This document shows positions 15,980-24,848 of a stretch of DNA of 64,000 nucleotides, one piece after another. The notes beneath the pieces are model-generated. The model saw only the letters and a list, made by a program, of their open reading frames with translations, was not told the origin of the DNA and did no database searches. Each line of letters begins with the position of its first letter. Position 1 is the stretch's first letter. The stretch spans positions 36,348 through 100,347 of the forward strand of contig NZ_JARLTC010000043.1 in the NCBI RefSeq assembly GCF_029382225.1, in the 5' to 3' direction. The translations under genes and the position numbers were made by a program. The DNA comes from Spongiactinospora sp. TRM90649 (GTDB taxonomy: Bacteria > Actinomycetota > Actinomycetes > Streptosporangiales > Streptosporangiaceae).

Positions 15980-17170
15980 ATGGGCGACTTCTTCGCCATG
16001 CTGCGGAAACGGGTGGACGCCAATGCCCGCCGCGCGGTCGAGATCTACACGCGCGAGGTCCCCGAGTACCGCGCCCTCGCCGCCGACTCCATGGCCCGCG
16101 CCGCCCTGCTGGACCTGGCCGTGACCCTGCGGCGCGACGCCATCGCCCGCGCCGAGTGGGAGGAGCCGTTCAGCGCCGCCGAGCTGGGATACATGGAGGC
16201 GGCCGGCCGGGAGCGCGGTGAGCGGGGTATCTCACTGACCGCGTACCGGCACGTGCTGACCCTGAACGCGGTGCTGACCCTGCGGGAGATCCAGGAGGCG
16301 GCGGACCCCGACGACCTCGACCGGCTGATGCGCACGATCGGCTGGCTGGCCCCGCAGGGCATGGCCGCGCAGGACGCCTTCACCCGGGGGTACATGGCGG
16401 GCAAGGAGCGCCACCTGCCGTTCGCGACGCGCGTGCAGTCGCTGGCCAGGCTGCTGCTCGCCGACGACCCCACCGCGCCCGAACTGGCCAGGACCCTCGA
16501 CATGGGGCTGCCCGAGCGGTACGTGGTGACGGTCGTGCGCCTGGCGGGCAGGCCGTTCGAGCCGACGGACCGGCTCCGTGACGAGGTCGTGGAGTTCCTG
16601 CTGGAGAACGAGCGGGTGCCCGTGGCCTGGCCCACAGGGGGCGAGTTCGTGGCGCTCGTCCCCGTCGCCACCGACGTCCCCGACGCCGAGGAGGCCGCGC
16701 TGGACCGCGCGCTGTGCCTGGCGCACGCCTTCGCCGAGGCGGTCGGACGGCCCTGCTCGGCGGGCACCGCCAGCGGGCCGACGGGCTCGCTGGAGAAGAC
16801 CGCCGAGCTGGCCCGCCAGGTGAGCCGCGCGGCCCCCATCGAACCGGTCCCGAGCCGCCTGCGCACGCTGGCCGACGTCTTCGTGGAGCTGGGCACGGCC
16901 CAGGTCTCCGAGGTGGACCACTGGCTACGCGACGTCGCGCGCCGCCTCACCGACGGCCCCGACCTGGTCACCACCCTGGACGCCTACTACCGCTGCGACA
17001 TGAACCGCCAGCGCGCCGCGGGGGTGCTGCACATCCACCCGCGCACGCTGGACTACCGGCTGCAGCGCACCCGAGAGCTGACGGGCGTGGATCCGGGATC
17101 CACGCACGGCATCCGGGTGCTCAACACCGCCGTGGCCCGCATCCTGGCGGGGGCCTGGCCCGACTTCTAG
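15980..17170 (+). CDS. PucR/CdaR-family transcriptional regulator
   Basis: A 396-residue regulator. The N-terminal half is helical with a GGDEF-like middle region. The C-terminal PucR helix-turn-helix is recognisable from the segments TLDAYYRCDMNRQRAAGVLH and HPRTLDYRLQRTRELTGVDP. The ATG at 15980 has GGAG eight bases upstream. It is divergent from the catalase gene and might regulate it, although PucR proteins more often control purine or other nitrogen-source catabolism. A much longer open frame through the catalase gene is an antisense artefact. Confidence 0.88.
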   Translation: MGDFFAMLRKRVDANARRAVEIYTREVPEYRALAADSMARAALLDLAVTLRRDAIARAEWEEPFSAAELGYMEAAGRERGERGISLTAYRHVLTLNAVLTLREIQEAADPDDLDRLMRTIGWLAPQGMAAQDAFTRGYMAGKERHLPFATRVQSLARLLLADDPTAPELARTLDMGLPERYVVTVVRLAGRPFEPTDRLRDEVVEFLLENERVPVAWPTGGEFVALVPVATDVPDAEEAALDRALCLAHAFAEAVGRPCSAGTASGPTGSLEKTAELARQVSRAAPIEPVPSRLRTLADVFVELGTAQVSEVDHWLRDVARRLTDGPDLVTTLDAYYRCDMNRQRAAGVLHIHPRTLDYRLQRTRELTGVDPGSTHGIRVLNTAVARILAGAWPDF

Positions 17171-17196
17171 CCGGGCCGGTGTCAGCGGGCGTGGGC

Positions 17197-18408
17197 TCAG
17201 GTGACCGCGCGCGCCCGCTCGCGGGTCTCGCGCCAGTCCTCGATCCCGCGCACCGTCAGGAAGTCGTCGAAGGCCGACTCCATCGCGCCGACCAGCGGGC
17301 CCCTCCGGCCGAGCGACGAGATCGCGAGCTCGGGCGGGTCGGCGCGCCGGAAGCCCATCAGCGCCGCCCGGTAGGCCGCGCGGACCCTCATCCCGGCCAG
17401 TACGAGCAGGTCGGCACCCATTCCCGAGAGGGTGACCAGCTCGGGGTCGAGGGCATTGACCAGCGCGCCCACGCCCGCGCCGAGCACGCGGGCGTTCGCG
17501 TCGACGGCCTCGCGCGGCCCGGGCTCACCGCGCGCGGCGGCGGCGAGGATCCGGTCGGCGGCGCGTCTGCCGCGCCCGCCGCCCGGGGTGATCCCCGCGT
17601 GGGCCAGCAGCGCGTTGCCGCCGACGCGCAGGCTCCAGCAGCCGCGTGCGCCGCACGCGCAGGCCCGTTCGGCGAGGTCGGCGATCGGCATGTGGCCGAA
17701 CTCGCCGGCCGTGCCGGAGGCGCCGGTGAGCGGCCTGCCGTCCACCAGCAGAGCGCCGCCCGGGTCGAAGTCCACGTGCAGGTGCAGGCCGACGCGCACG
17801 CCGGCCAGCCTGCCCCGCCTGGCCTCGGCGAGCCCGGCGAGCGTGGCGTCGTTGCCGACGCGCAGCGGCGCCGGGCCGAGCCCCAGCGCGTCCACCACAT
17901 CGACGCCGCTCCAGCGCAGGTGGGCGATGTCCACGATCCGGCCCTCGCGGACCGGCCCGGGGACGGCCAGGCCGATCCCGGCGACGCGCGGCCCGGCGTG
18001 GGCGCGCACGGCCGCGCCAAGCGGGCCGAGCGCCCCTTCTGGCGATCCGTCGTGCGACGCGTGCTCCACCACCTCGGCCCCGCCGCCCAGCTCGCACCGG
18101 GCCAGGTCCCAGGTGTCCTCGCGCAGGTTGACGGCCAGCACCAGCGGGCCGTCGGGGTGCGGGCCCGGCACACCGGTCGGGCGGCCCCTGACGTGACGCG
18201 GCGGCGACGCCTCGGCCAGCAGCTCGTCCTCGCCCAGCCCGGCCATCAGCACCGAGGCGGTGCCCCTGGCCAGGTCGAGGTCGCGGGTGAGCTGTGACCT
18301 GGTGCGCGCCGCGCCGCAGTCGTGCACCGCGCGCAGCAGCCGCACCCGGTTGTGCGCGCGTAACTCTCCACTGGTTCTCGCTCCGTTCACGGGTCCATTG
18401 TGCGACAC
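17197..18408 (-). CDS. ROK-family transcriptional regulator
   Basis: A 403-residue ROK protein. It has an N-terminal winged helix (LTRDLDLARGTASVLMAGL), a sugar-kinase-like fold with GIGLAVPGPV, and the zinc motif CACGARGC. The usual Glu after the last Cys is replaced by Trp, as in many ROK repressors rather than kinases. The GTG start at 18408 lies 20 bp from the divergent MFS gene, so the ROK protein probably controls that transporter in response to a sugar. It converges with the PucR gene at its 3' end. Confidence 0.88.
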   Translation of the reverse strand: MSHNGPVNGARTSGELRAHNRVRLLRAVHDCGAARTRSQLTRDLDLARGTASVLMAGLGEDELLAEASPPRHVRGRPTGVPGPHPDGPLVLAVNLREDTWDLARCELGGGAEVVEHASHDGSPEGALGPLGAAVRAHAGPRVAGIGLAVPGPVREGRIVDIAHLRWSGVDVVDALGLGPAPLRVGNDATLAGLAEARRGRLAGVRVGLHLHVDFDPGGALLVDGRPLTGASGTAGEFGHMPIADLAERACACGARGCWSLRVGGNALLAHAGITPGGGRGRRAADRILAAAARGEPGPREAVDANARVLGAGVGALVNALDPELVTLSGMGADLLVLAGMRVRAAYRAALMGFRRADPPELAISSLGRRGPLVGAMESAFDDFLTVRGIEDWRETRERARAVT

Positions 18409-18416
18409 ATCCGGAA

Positions 18417-18422
18417 TATGCT
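18417..18422 (+). promoter_or_regulatory. -10 element of a leaderless MFS transcript
   Basis: TATGCT lies six bases before the GTG at 18429, which has no Shine-Dalgarno sequence. The element also overlaps the 5' end of the divergent ROK gene's control region. Confidence 0.4.
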
Positions 18423-18428
18423 CTAGTC

Positions 18429-19667
18429 GTGTACAAAATCCCCCACCCTGACCGGGCCGCCGTCCGCGCCCGCGTGGGCGTCTTCGGTCTCTTCTGGCTC
18501 CTCGGGATCACCATCGGCATGTGGTCGGCCGGGCTGCCCTCGCTCAACGACCGGCTCGGCCTCGGCGCGGCCCGGCTGGGCACCGTCCTGCTGCTCGTCG
18601 CGGCGGGCGGGCTCGTCGCCATGCTGCTCGCCGGGCCGCTGGTGGACCGTTTCACCAGCAGGAAGGTGTGCTGGTTCGCCGCGCCCGCGTCGGCCGTCCT
18701 GCTGCTCGGGCCCGCCGTGGCCCCGGGCTTCTGGTGGCTGGCCGTGCTGGCCGTGGTCTTCGGCCTGGGCATCGGGGTCGTGGAGGTCGCGATGAACGCG
18801 CACTCCGTCGAGGTCGAGCTGCGCTACGGGCGGCCGATCATCTCGGCCTTCCACGGCGTGTGGAGCCTGGGCGGCGCCGTCGGCGGCGCGCTCACCGCCG
18901 CCGGGCTGAAGGCGGGCACGGGCGGGCAGTCGCTGCTCGTGGCCGCCGCGATCGTGGTGCCGTTCGCGTACGCGCCGTTCATGCGCCTGCTGGGGCCCGC
19001 CGCGGCCGCGCCCGTCGCGTCCTCCGGGCGGACGGCCCTGTCCGGGACGATCCGGTGGGGGCTCATCGCGCTGCTGGGCGTGGCCGCCTTCGCCGCGCAT
19101 CTGGCGGAGGGGGCGGCGATGGACTGGGCCGCGCTGCACGCCCGGTGGGTGCTCGGCGCCGACCCCGCCCTCGCGCCGCTGGCGTACACGATCTTCTCGG
19201 TGGCGATGACCGCCGTGCGGCTGCTCGGCGACCCGCTGCGCGCCCGGCTCGGCGCGGTGCGCACGATCCGCCTCGCGGGGATCATCGCGACCTGCGGCTA
19301 CGTGCTCGTGCTCGGAGCCGGGGCGGTGCCGGAGTCACTGTCGGTGGTGTGCGCGTGGACGGGCTGGGGGCTGGCGGGCGTGGGCCTGGCCACGGTCATC
19401 CCCGTCATCTTCAGCGCGGTCGGCGCGTCCGGCGGCGCGGTCGGGCGGGCCCTCGCCATGGTCACCGCCTTCGGGTACACGGGCCTGCTGGCGGGCCCGG
19501 CCGTGCTCGGGTTCGTCGCCCAGTCCTCGTCCCTTCCCATCGCCCTGGTGATCCCCACGGCGTTCGCGGCCGTCGTCGCCCTCACCGGCGCGCCCGCCAT
19601 CCGCGCGCTGATCCCCGCGCCCGCTCCCGTGGACGAGGCCGCCGCACCTGCCGCCCGCGCGCACTGA
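18429..19667 (+). CDS. MFS transporter, ROK-linked
   Basis: A 412-residue major facilitator with twelve predicted membrane segments and an N-terminal family loop LAGPLVDRFTSRKV between helices 2 and 3. It begins VYKIPHPDRAAVRARVG; I start at GTG 18429 because a longer frame upstream runs into the divergent ROK gene and a -10 element points to this codon. Pairing with a ROK regulator suggests a sugar or sugar-like substrate, but an exporter role cannot be excluded. A strong hairpin terminator follows. Confidence 0.88.
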   Translation: MYKIPHPDRAAVRARVGVFGLFWLLGITIGMWSAGLPSLNDRLGLGAARLGTVLLLVAAGGLVAMLLAGPLVDRFTSRKVCWFAAPASAVLLLGPAVAPGFWWLAVLAVVFGLGIGVVEVAMNAHSVEVELRYGRPIISAFHGVWSLGGAVGGALTAAGLKAGTGGQSLLVAAAIVVPFAYAPFMRLLGPAAAAPVASSGRTALSGTIRWGLIALLGVAAFAAHLAEGAAMDWAALHARWVLGADPALAPLAYTIFSVAMTAVRLLGDPLRARLGAVRTIRLAGIIATCGYVLVLGAGAVPESLSVVCAWTGWGLAGVGLATVIPVIFSAVGASGGAVGRALAMVTAFGYTGLLAGPAVLGFVAQSSSLPIALVIPTAFAAVVALTGAPAIRALIPAPAPVDEAAAPAARAH

Positions 19668-19688
19668 CCCCCACGACCATCGCCGGCT

Positions 19689-19733
19689 CCACTGTGCCGC
19701 CCGTGCCGTATGGCACGGGCGGCACGGTGGTTT
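19689..19733 (+). terminator. Strong intrinsic terminator hairpin
   Basis: A 19-bp stem (19689-19707 with 19712-19730, one G-T pair) closes a four-base loop GTAT and is followed by TTT. It lies just downstream of the MFS gene and separates it from the YczE-like gene. Confidence 0.8.
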
Positions 19734-19898
19734 GGGCTCCAGGCGGGCGAGCGAGGGGGCCCGAAGCGAGGGGCGGGTTACATTCTTGTCGGCGCGGAGG
19801 AACCTCTCCCCCCGAAAATCGACATAACCCCCACGAGCCAGCAAATGCCCTTTTATGGTACTTTGTCGAGGCAGTATCGAACGATGTAAGGGGTATGC

Positions 19899-20567
19899 GT
19901 GAACCGCGTTTCGTGGAATGGCTCGACTGTACGGGATGCGGCAAGCAGAAACATCGCCGTGCGCCTGGCCATGGTCGTGGTCGGGCTCGCGCTCAACGGC
20001 GTCGGAATCGCCATGCTCATTCAGGCCGGCCTCGGCCTGGGGGCCTGGGACGTCCTGCACGAGGGCCTGTCGGAGCTGACCGGCCTCAGCTTCGGCCTGG
20101 TGGTCATCCTGGTGACCATCGTCGCGCTGATCCCCTGGTGGCCGCTGAAGGAGCGGCCGGGGATAGGCACCGTGCTCAACGTCTTCATCGCGGGAATCGT
20201 CATCGACTGGATTCTCGCGTACACCACGCCCGCCGAGGAATGGTGGGTTCGTGCGACCCTGATGATCGGCGGAGTGGTGATATTCGCGCTCGGTCAGGGA
20301 ATGTACCTGGCCCCCAAACTCGGCGCCGGGGCACGCGAAGGACTGATGACCGGAATCAATCGCAGATTCGGCATCTCCATTCGCCTGACGCGATTTCTGA
20401 TCGAGGTGACCATTCTCGTGCTCGGCGTTTTCCTCGGCGGTTCCGTCGGCCTCGGCACGATCGTGTTCACCCTCGCCATCGGCCCGCTCGTGCAGGTGGG
20501 GATGAACCTGTTCGGCTACCGCGAGGAGACCGAGACGCAGGACGGCGCCGCGCGCGCGGAAGCGTAG
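19899..20567 (+). CDS. YczE/YyaS/YitT-family membrane protein
   Basis: A 222-residue integral membrane protein with five or six hydrophobic segments. The family pattern is visible in GIAMLIQAGLGLGAWDVLHE near residues 35-54, the LGQGMYLAPKLGAGAREGLM loop and the late GTIVFTLAIGPLVQ. The start is GTG 19899, preceded by AAGGGG. The function of the family is not settled; homologues are linked to antibiotic production or regulation in Bacillus. It stands alone between a terminator and a convergent operon. Confidence 0.85.
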   Translation: MNRVSWNGSTVRDAASRNIAVRLAMVVVGLALNGVGIAMLIQAGLGLGAWDVLHEGLSELTGLSFGLVVILVTIVALIPWWPLKERPGIGTVLNVFIAGIVIDWILAYTTPAEEWWVRATLMIGGVVIFALGQGMYLAPKLGAGAREGLMTGINRRFGISIRLTRFLIEVTILVLGVFLGGSVGLGTIVFTLAIGPLVQVGMNLFGYREETETQDGAARAEA

Positions 20568-20571
20568 AGGG

Positions 20572-21765
20572 TCAGATCGCCGCCACGGTGCTCACCTCCG
20601 TCCGCGCCACCTCGCGCCCCCGCCGCCACACGATCCGGTCGGCGGGGGCGCCCGCCACCGCGTCGGCCACCGAGAGGGCGCGCAGGGCGACCAGGTCGGC
20701 GACCGCGCCGGGCACCGGCCCCGCGACCGGCAGGCCGAGCAGCGACCGGGCGTTCGCGCCCACCATCTCGGCGGCGGCGGCCACGTCCTGGTGCCCGGCG
20801 GTGACCAGCAGCGCGGCGGTCTCCAGCGGATCGCAGCGGCCCGTCGGGTTGAACGGGTCCCGCACGTTGTCGGCCCCGGCCGCGACGGTCACCCCGCGCT
20901 CGCGCAGCGCGCCGATCGCGGTCAGCCCGCGCCGGTCATCCCCCCGCCCCTGCAGATAGAGGTTGGTGGCGGGCAGCGTGACGACCCCGACCCCGGCGGC
21001 CGACACCAGGGCGGCGACGTCGAGCGCCTCCCGCCTGGGCAGCCGCCCGAGGGCCACGCAGTGCCCGGCGGTGACCGGCAGGGGGTGCTCCGCCGCCAGC
21101 CGGGCGACGTCCGGGAGGGTCAGCGCGGAGGTGTCCAGGGTCTCGTCCACGTGCAGGTCCAGGCCCAGGCCGTGCTCGGCGGCGACCTCGAAGCAGGTCC
21201 GCAGGGCCGTGTGCGGGTCGGCCTCCATGAACGGGTTGCCGCCGATCAGGTCGGCGCCCGCCGCGACCGCCTCGCGCAGCAGCGCCCGGTGGGCGGCGGC
21301 GTCGCCGTCCGGCACCGCGGCGTGCGCCACGACCTGCAGGTCCACGGAATGCGCCACCTCGTCGCGCAGCGCGGCGAGCGCCCGGACGGCGGTCACGCCG
21401 GACAGCGGGCCGCATCCGGTCTGGCAGCGGACGGCGGTCACCCCCGAGGCCAGGAACGACCGCAGCGCGGTCAGCGCCCGGCCCCGGATGTCGGCGGGGT
21501 CCGGCGCGGCGGCCACCCCGGAGTAGCCGCGCATCGCGCCCGCGAGGTCGCCCGACGCGTTGGCCGCCCGGCTCGCGGTGAACGCCTTGTCCAGGTGGAC
21601 GTGCGGCTCGGCGAAGGCGCCGAGCAGCAGCCGCCCGTCCAGGTCGGTGACCGGCTCGCCGTCGTGCGACGGCAGAGCGCCGGCGACCTCGGTGACGAGG
21701 CCGCCGGCCAGCCGTACGTCCGCGGTCGTGCCGTCCGGCAACAGCGCGCCGCGCAGCAGCGTCAC
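20572..21765 (-). CDS. Amidohydrolase, cytosine-deaminase-like
   Basis: A 397-residue metal-dependent hydrolase. The first metal motif is EPHVHLDKAF near residue 55, later ligands are HVDET and the His of AGHC, and an Asp follows in GADNVRDPF. The HLDKxF form is the cytosine deaminase (CodA) subclass, which hydrolyses exocyclic amines or cyclic amides of nitrogen heterocycles. The GTG at 21765 overlaps the permease stop (GTGA). It is the last gene of the ten-gene operon starting at 31647 and presumably deaminates or opens an intermediate of that pathway. Confidence 0.88.
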   Translation of the reverse strand: MTLLRGALLPDGTTADVRLAGGLVTEVAGALPSHDGEPVTDLDGRLLLGAFAEPHVHLDKAFTASRAANASGDLAGAMRGYSGVAAAPDPADIRGRALTALRSFLASGVTAVRCQTGCGPLSGVTAVRALAALRDEVAHSVDLQVVAHAAVPDGDAAAHRALLREAVAAGADLIGGNPFMEADPHTALRTCFEVAAEHGLGLDLHVDETLDTSALTLPDVARLAAEHPLPVTAGHCVALGRLPRREALDVAALVSAAGVGVVTLPATNLYLQGRGDDRRGLTAIGALRERGVTVAAGADNVRDPFNPTGRCDPLETAALLVTAGHQDVAAAAEMVGANARSLLGLPVAGPVPGAVADLVALRALSVADAVAGAPADRIVWRRGREVARTEVSTVAAI

Positions 21766-22583
21766 CCCTTCACCCCGCCGCCGGCGATCTGGGTGAGGTA
21801 GCGCTGCAGGAACGCGAAGATCAGCACCACCGGCAGGGTCATCAGCACGCCTCCGGCCAGGAGCTGGCCCCAGTCGGTGGTGTACTGCCCGACGAGCGAG
21901 TCCAGGCCGACCGACAGCGTCCGCAGCTCGTCGCTGTTGATGAACGTGTTGGCGTACAGGAACTCGTCCCAGGCCAGGATGATGCTGAACGCGCCCGCGG
22001 CGGTCACCCCTGGCAGCGCGGGCGGCAGCAGCACCCGCCACAGCGCCCGGAAGTGCCCGCAGCCGTCGATCAGCGCGGCCTCCTCGATCTCCTTGGGGAC
22101 CGTGATGAAGTAGTTGCGCATCATCCAGATGCAGAACGGCAGCGCGAATGTGACGTAGACCAGGATGAGCCCGCTGCGCGCGTCGAGCATGCCGAGGTTG
22201 CGGAGGATCTTGTAGAGCGGGATCGCCATCAGCACGGCGGGGAACATCTGCATCGCCACCACGGCGAGCAGCAGCAGCCGCCGTCCGGTGAACGGGAACC
22301 TGGCCAGCGCGTAGCCCGCCAGGATCGCCACCAGCAGCGCGAGCAGCGTGGTCAGCAGCGCCACCACCGCGCTGTTGAGGAAGTAGAGCGCGAAGTTGCC
22401 GCTGGCGAACAGGTTTTCGTAGTTGCCGGTGTAGAGCGACTGCGGCAGGAAGCCGTTCACCACCCCGTTCAGCTCCTGCGGCTGTTTGAAGCTCGACAGG
22501 ACCATGAACAGGAACGGCCCGGCGAACAACACCACGGCGGCGAGGGCTCCCACGTACACCAGCGGCCTGCCCAGGAACCTCAT
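21762..22583 (-). CDS. Sugar-type ABC transporter permease (MalG/CUT1-like)
   Basis: A 273-residue membrane protein with six hydrophobic segments and the EAA loop (EEAALIDGCGHFRALWRVLLP) characteristic of CUT1 permeases. ATG 22583 overlaps the stop of the partner permease (ATGA). The longer open frame upstream is a read-through of that gene in another frame. It forms the importer with the preceding permease and the Tat-exported binding lipoprotein. Confidence 0.92.
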   Translation of the reverse strand: MRFLGRPLVYVGALAAVVLFAGPFLFMVLSSFKQPQELNGVVNGFLPQSLYTGNYENLFASGNFALYFLNSAVVALLTTLLALLVAILAGYALARFPFTGRRLLLLAVVAMQMFPAVLMAIPLYKILRNLGMLDARSGLILVYVTFALPFCIWMMRNYFITVPKEIEEAALIDGCGHFRALWRVLLPPALPGVTAAGAFSIILAWDEFLYANTFINSDELRTLSVGLDSLVGQYTTDWGQLLAGGVLMTLPVVLIFAFLQRYLTQIAGGGVKG

Positions 22584-23518
22584 CGCTTCCGCCCCTCCAC
22601 GAGATAGAAGTAGACCGTGCTCAGCAGGAACAGGAAGGCGAAGAGGATCATCGCAACCGACGCCGCCCGGCCGAAGTCGAACTGGGTGAAGGCGTACTGG
22701 TAGGCCAGCGTGGTCAGCGTCTCCGTGGCGCCTGCGGGGCCGCCCCTGGTGAACATCCAGATCCCGTTGAAGTTGTTGACCGAGTAGCCCACGGTCAGCA
22801 GGCTCGCCAGGGCGATCGAGGTGCGGATGCCGGGGATGATGACGTAGCGCAGCCGTTGCGGGGCGCCCGCGCCGTCCAGCATCGCCGCCTCGTGCAGTTC
22901 CTTGGGGATGGTCTGCAGCCCGGCCAGCAAGATCACCGCCACCAGCGGCGTCCATTTCCAGGTGCTCAGCAGGATGAGCACCGGCATCGCGGTGGACTCG
23001 TCGGCCAGCCACTGCGGCGACTGGTCCACCAGCCCGAGGTTCAGCAGGAGCTGGTTGAACGGTCCCGAGGTCGGGTCGAGCAGGAACCGCCAGACCAGCG
23101 CCACCACGACCGAGGGGACGATCCACGGGATGATCACCACGCTGCGGAAGAACGCCCGCCCGGCCATCCGCTGGTGCATCAGCATGGCCAGGCCGAAGCC
23201 CAGCGCGAGCTGCAGCACCAGGTTGGCCACGCCCCAGACCACGGTGTGCCAGGCCGCGGTCAGCAGCATCGGGTCGGTCAGGACCGCCGCGTAGTTGGAA
23301 AGGCCGGTGAAACGGTCGGCGCCCGGCTGGGTGAGGATGCTGTGGTTGAAACTGGTCCACAGCCCGTCCAGCACGGGGTAGCCGAGCACGCCGCCGAGCA
23401 GGATCAGAGCCGGGGCCAGGTAGGCCCACGGCCTCCAGCCCCGCCGCGCCCGCAGGGGCGTGGGCGGGACTCGGGAGGCCGGGGCCGCCTTCGACTCCTT
23501 GGCGTGAGTCGTTGCCAT
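22580..23518 (-). CDS. Sugar-type ABC transporter permease (MalF/CUT1-like)
   Basis: A 312-residue permease with a charged N-terminal extension, six membrane segments and the EAA loop HEAAMLDGAGAPQRLRYVIIP. The start ATG 23518 lies 11 bp after the end of the binding-protein gene. No ATPase gene accompanies the pair, so the transporter probably uses a shared MsmK/UgpC-type ATPase from elsewhere in the genome. Confidence 0.92.
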   Translation of the reverse strand: MATTHAKESKAAPASRVPPTPLRARRGWRPWAYLAPALILLGGVLGYPVLDGLWTSFNHSILTQPGADRFTGLSNYAAVLTDPMLLTAAWHTVVWGVANLVLQLALGFGLAMLMHQRMAGRAFFRSVVIIPWIVPSVVVALVWRFLLDPTSGPFNQLLLNLGLVDQSPQWLADESTAMPVLILLSTWKWTPLVAVILLAGLQTIPKELHEAAMLDGAGAPQRLRYVIIPGIRTSIALASLLTVGYSVNNFNGIWMFTRGGPAGATETLTTLAYQYAFTQFDFGRAASVAMILFAFLFLLSTVYFYLVEGRKR

Positions 23519-23529
23519 GGGTGGGGCCT

Positions 23530-24831
23530 CTATCCCCGCGACAGCGCCTGGGTGGCGGCGGTCGCGGCTTCGTTGAGCGCCTGTTCCGGTGACTTCTTCT
23601 TCTGGATGACGGTGTCCCAGGCGTTGGCCATCACCTGCCACTCGATGTCGCCCCAGGCCGTCACGGCGGGACGCGCCCGGGCCGTGGCCGCCTGCTGGAT
23701 GAAGACCTGGTGGGCCTCGTCCAGGCCGCTCATCGAGCCGTTGGAGACGTCGGTGCGGGCGGGGATGCGCTGGTAGCCGTCCCTGAGCACCTTCTCCTGC
23801 TCGGCCGAGGTCAGCCAGGAGACGAATCCCCAGGCGGCGTCCACGTTCTTGCAGGCGCTGGTGATGGCGACGGCGTTGCCGCCGAGGACGGTGGCGCCCT
23901 CCTTGCCCTTGGGCAGCGGCGCTACGCCGTACTCCAGGCCGGGGTTGCCCTTGGCGATGGGGGCGAGCCCCCAGTCGCCGATGGCGAGCATCGCCACCTT
24001 CTCGGTGAGGAACGGCTGGATGTACTGGTCCCACGCCTGGGTGACGCCGAGGAAGGTGGGCGGGACCACCCCGTGGGTGAGGTGCAGGTTCGCGTAGAAG
24101 CTCCACGCTTCAAGGCCCTCGGGGCCGTTGAACAGCGCCTTGGTCCCGGCGTCGTCCAGGATCCGCCCGCCGTTCTGCCACAGCCAGGGCCAGAACAGGA
24201 ACGATCCATAGCCCTGCGCGCCCAGCATGTAGCCGTGCTGTCCGCCGCCGGTCAGCTCCTTGGCCGACGACACCAGGTCGTCCCAGGTGCCGGGGGCCTG
24301 CTGGATGCCGGCCTTCTCGAACAGCTTCTTGTTCCACAGCAGCGCGACGTTGGAGGTGTCGAACGGCACCGCGTACGTCGCGCCCTGGAACGTGGCCGCG
24401 GCCACGTTGCCGGGGAAGAAGTCCGCGGCCACCGGCTTGATCCTGCTGGTCACGTCGACCAGCATCTTGGAGGCGGCGAACTGCGGGATGGCCGAGACGT
24501 CGGCCACGACCAGGTCGGGGCCTCCGCCTCCGGCCAGCGCCGTGGTGATCTTCTTGGCCAGGTCGTTGGCGGGGAAGCCCTCGACCTTGATGGTGAGTCC
24601 CTGCTTGCCGCCGTACTCCTCGGCGGCCTTGCGCAGCGCCGCCTGGGCGTCGCCGGCGAACGCGGTCGAGGCCCAGAGCGTCAGGGTGCCCTTGGCACCA
24701 CCGCCGCCCCCGGTCCCGGAGCCGCCGGACTCACCGCTGCCACACGCGGCCAGCACGGCCGTGGCGGCCAGGCCGCCGGTGGCGCGGAGCAGCCCTCGGC
24801 GGCTCATCCGCATGTCACGCATCTGACTCAT
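23530..24831 (-). CDS. Extracellular solute-binding lipoprotein (SBP family 1), Tat-type signal
   Basis: A 433-residue binding protein of the CUT1 ABC family. The signal region has a twin-arginine motif (MSRRGLLRA) and the lipobox LAAC, so the protein is likely exported folded and lipidated. The mature part begins with a Gly/Ser linker, then LTLWASTAFAGDAQAAL, and contains the solute-binding signature region GGGPDLVVADVSAIPQFA. The start ATG 24831 follows an AGGAAAGG ribosome site. Although the family is annotated for sugars, its operon partners suggest a nucleoside-like or N-heterocyclic ligand. Confidence 0.92.
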   Translation of the reverse strand: MSQMRDMRMSRRGLLRATGGLAATAVLAACGSGESGGSGTGGGGGAKGTLTLWASTAFAGDAQAALRKAAEEYGGKQGLTIKVEGFPANDLAKKITTALAGGGGPDLVVADVSAIPQFAASKMLVDVTSRIKPVAADFFPGNVAAATFQGATYAVPFDTSNVALLWNKKLFEKAGIQQAPGTWDDLVSSAKELTGGGQHGYMLGAQGYGSFLFWPWLWQNGGRILDDAGTKALFNGPEGLEAWSFYANLHLTHGVVPPTFLGVTQAWDQYIQPFLTEKVAMLAIGDWGLAPIAKGNPGLEYGVAPLPKGKEGATVLGGNAVAITSACKNVDAAWGFVSWLTSAEQEKVLRDGYQRIPARTDVSNGSMSGLDEAHQVFIQQAATARARPAVTAWGDIEWQVMANAWDTVIQKKKSPEQALNEAATAATQALSRG

Positions 24832-24848
24832 GACCGTCGCCTTTCCTG

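Noticed and set aside
13934..17170. Plus-strand open frame of over 1000 codons
   Set aside because: Its first two thirds is antisense to the catalase gene and Arg/Gly/Val/His-rich without motifs; only the part from 15980 is a real PucR-family gene.
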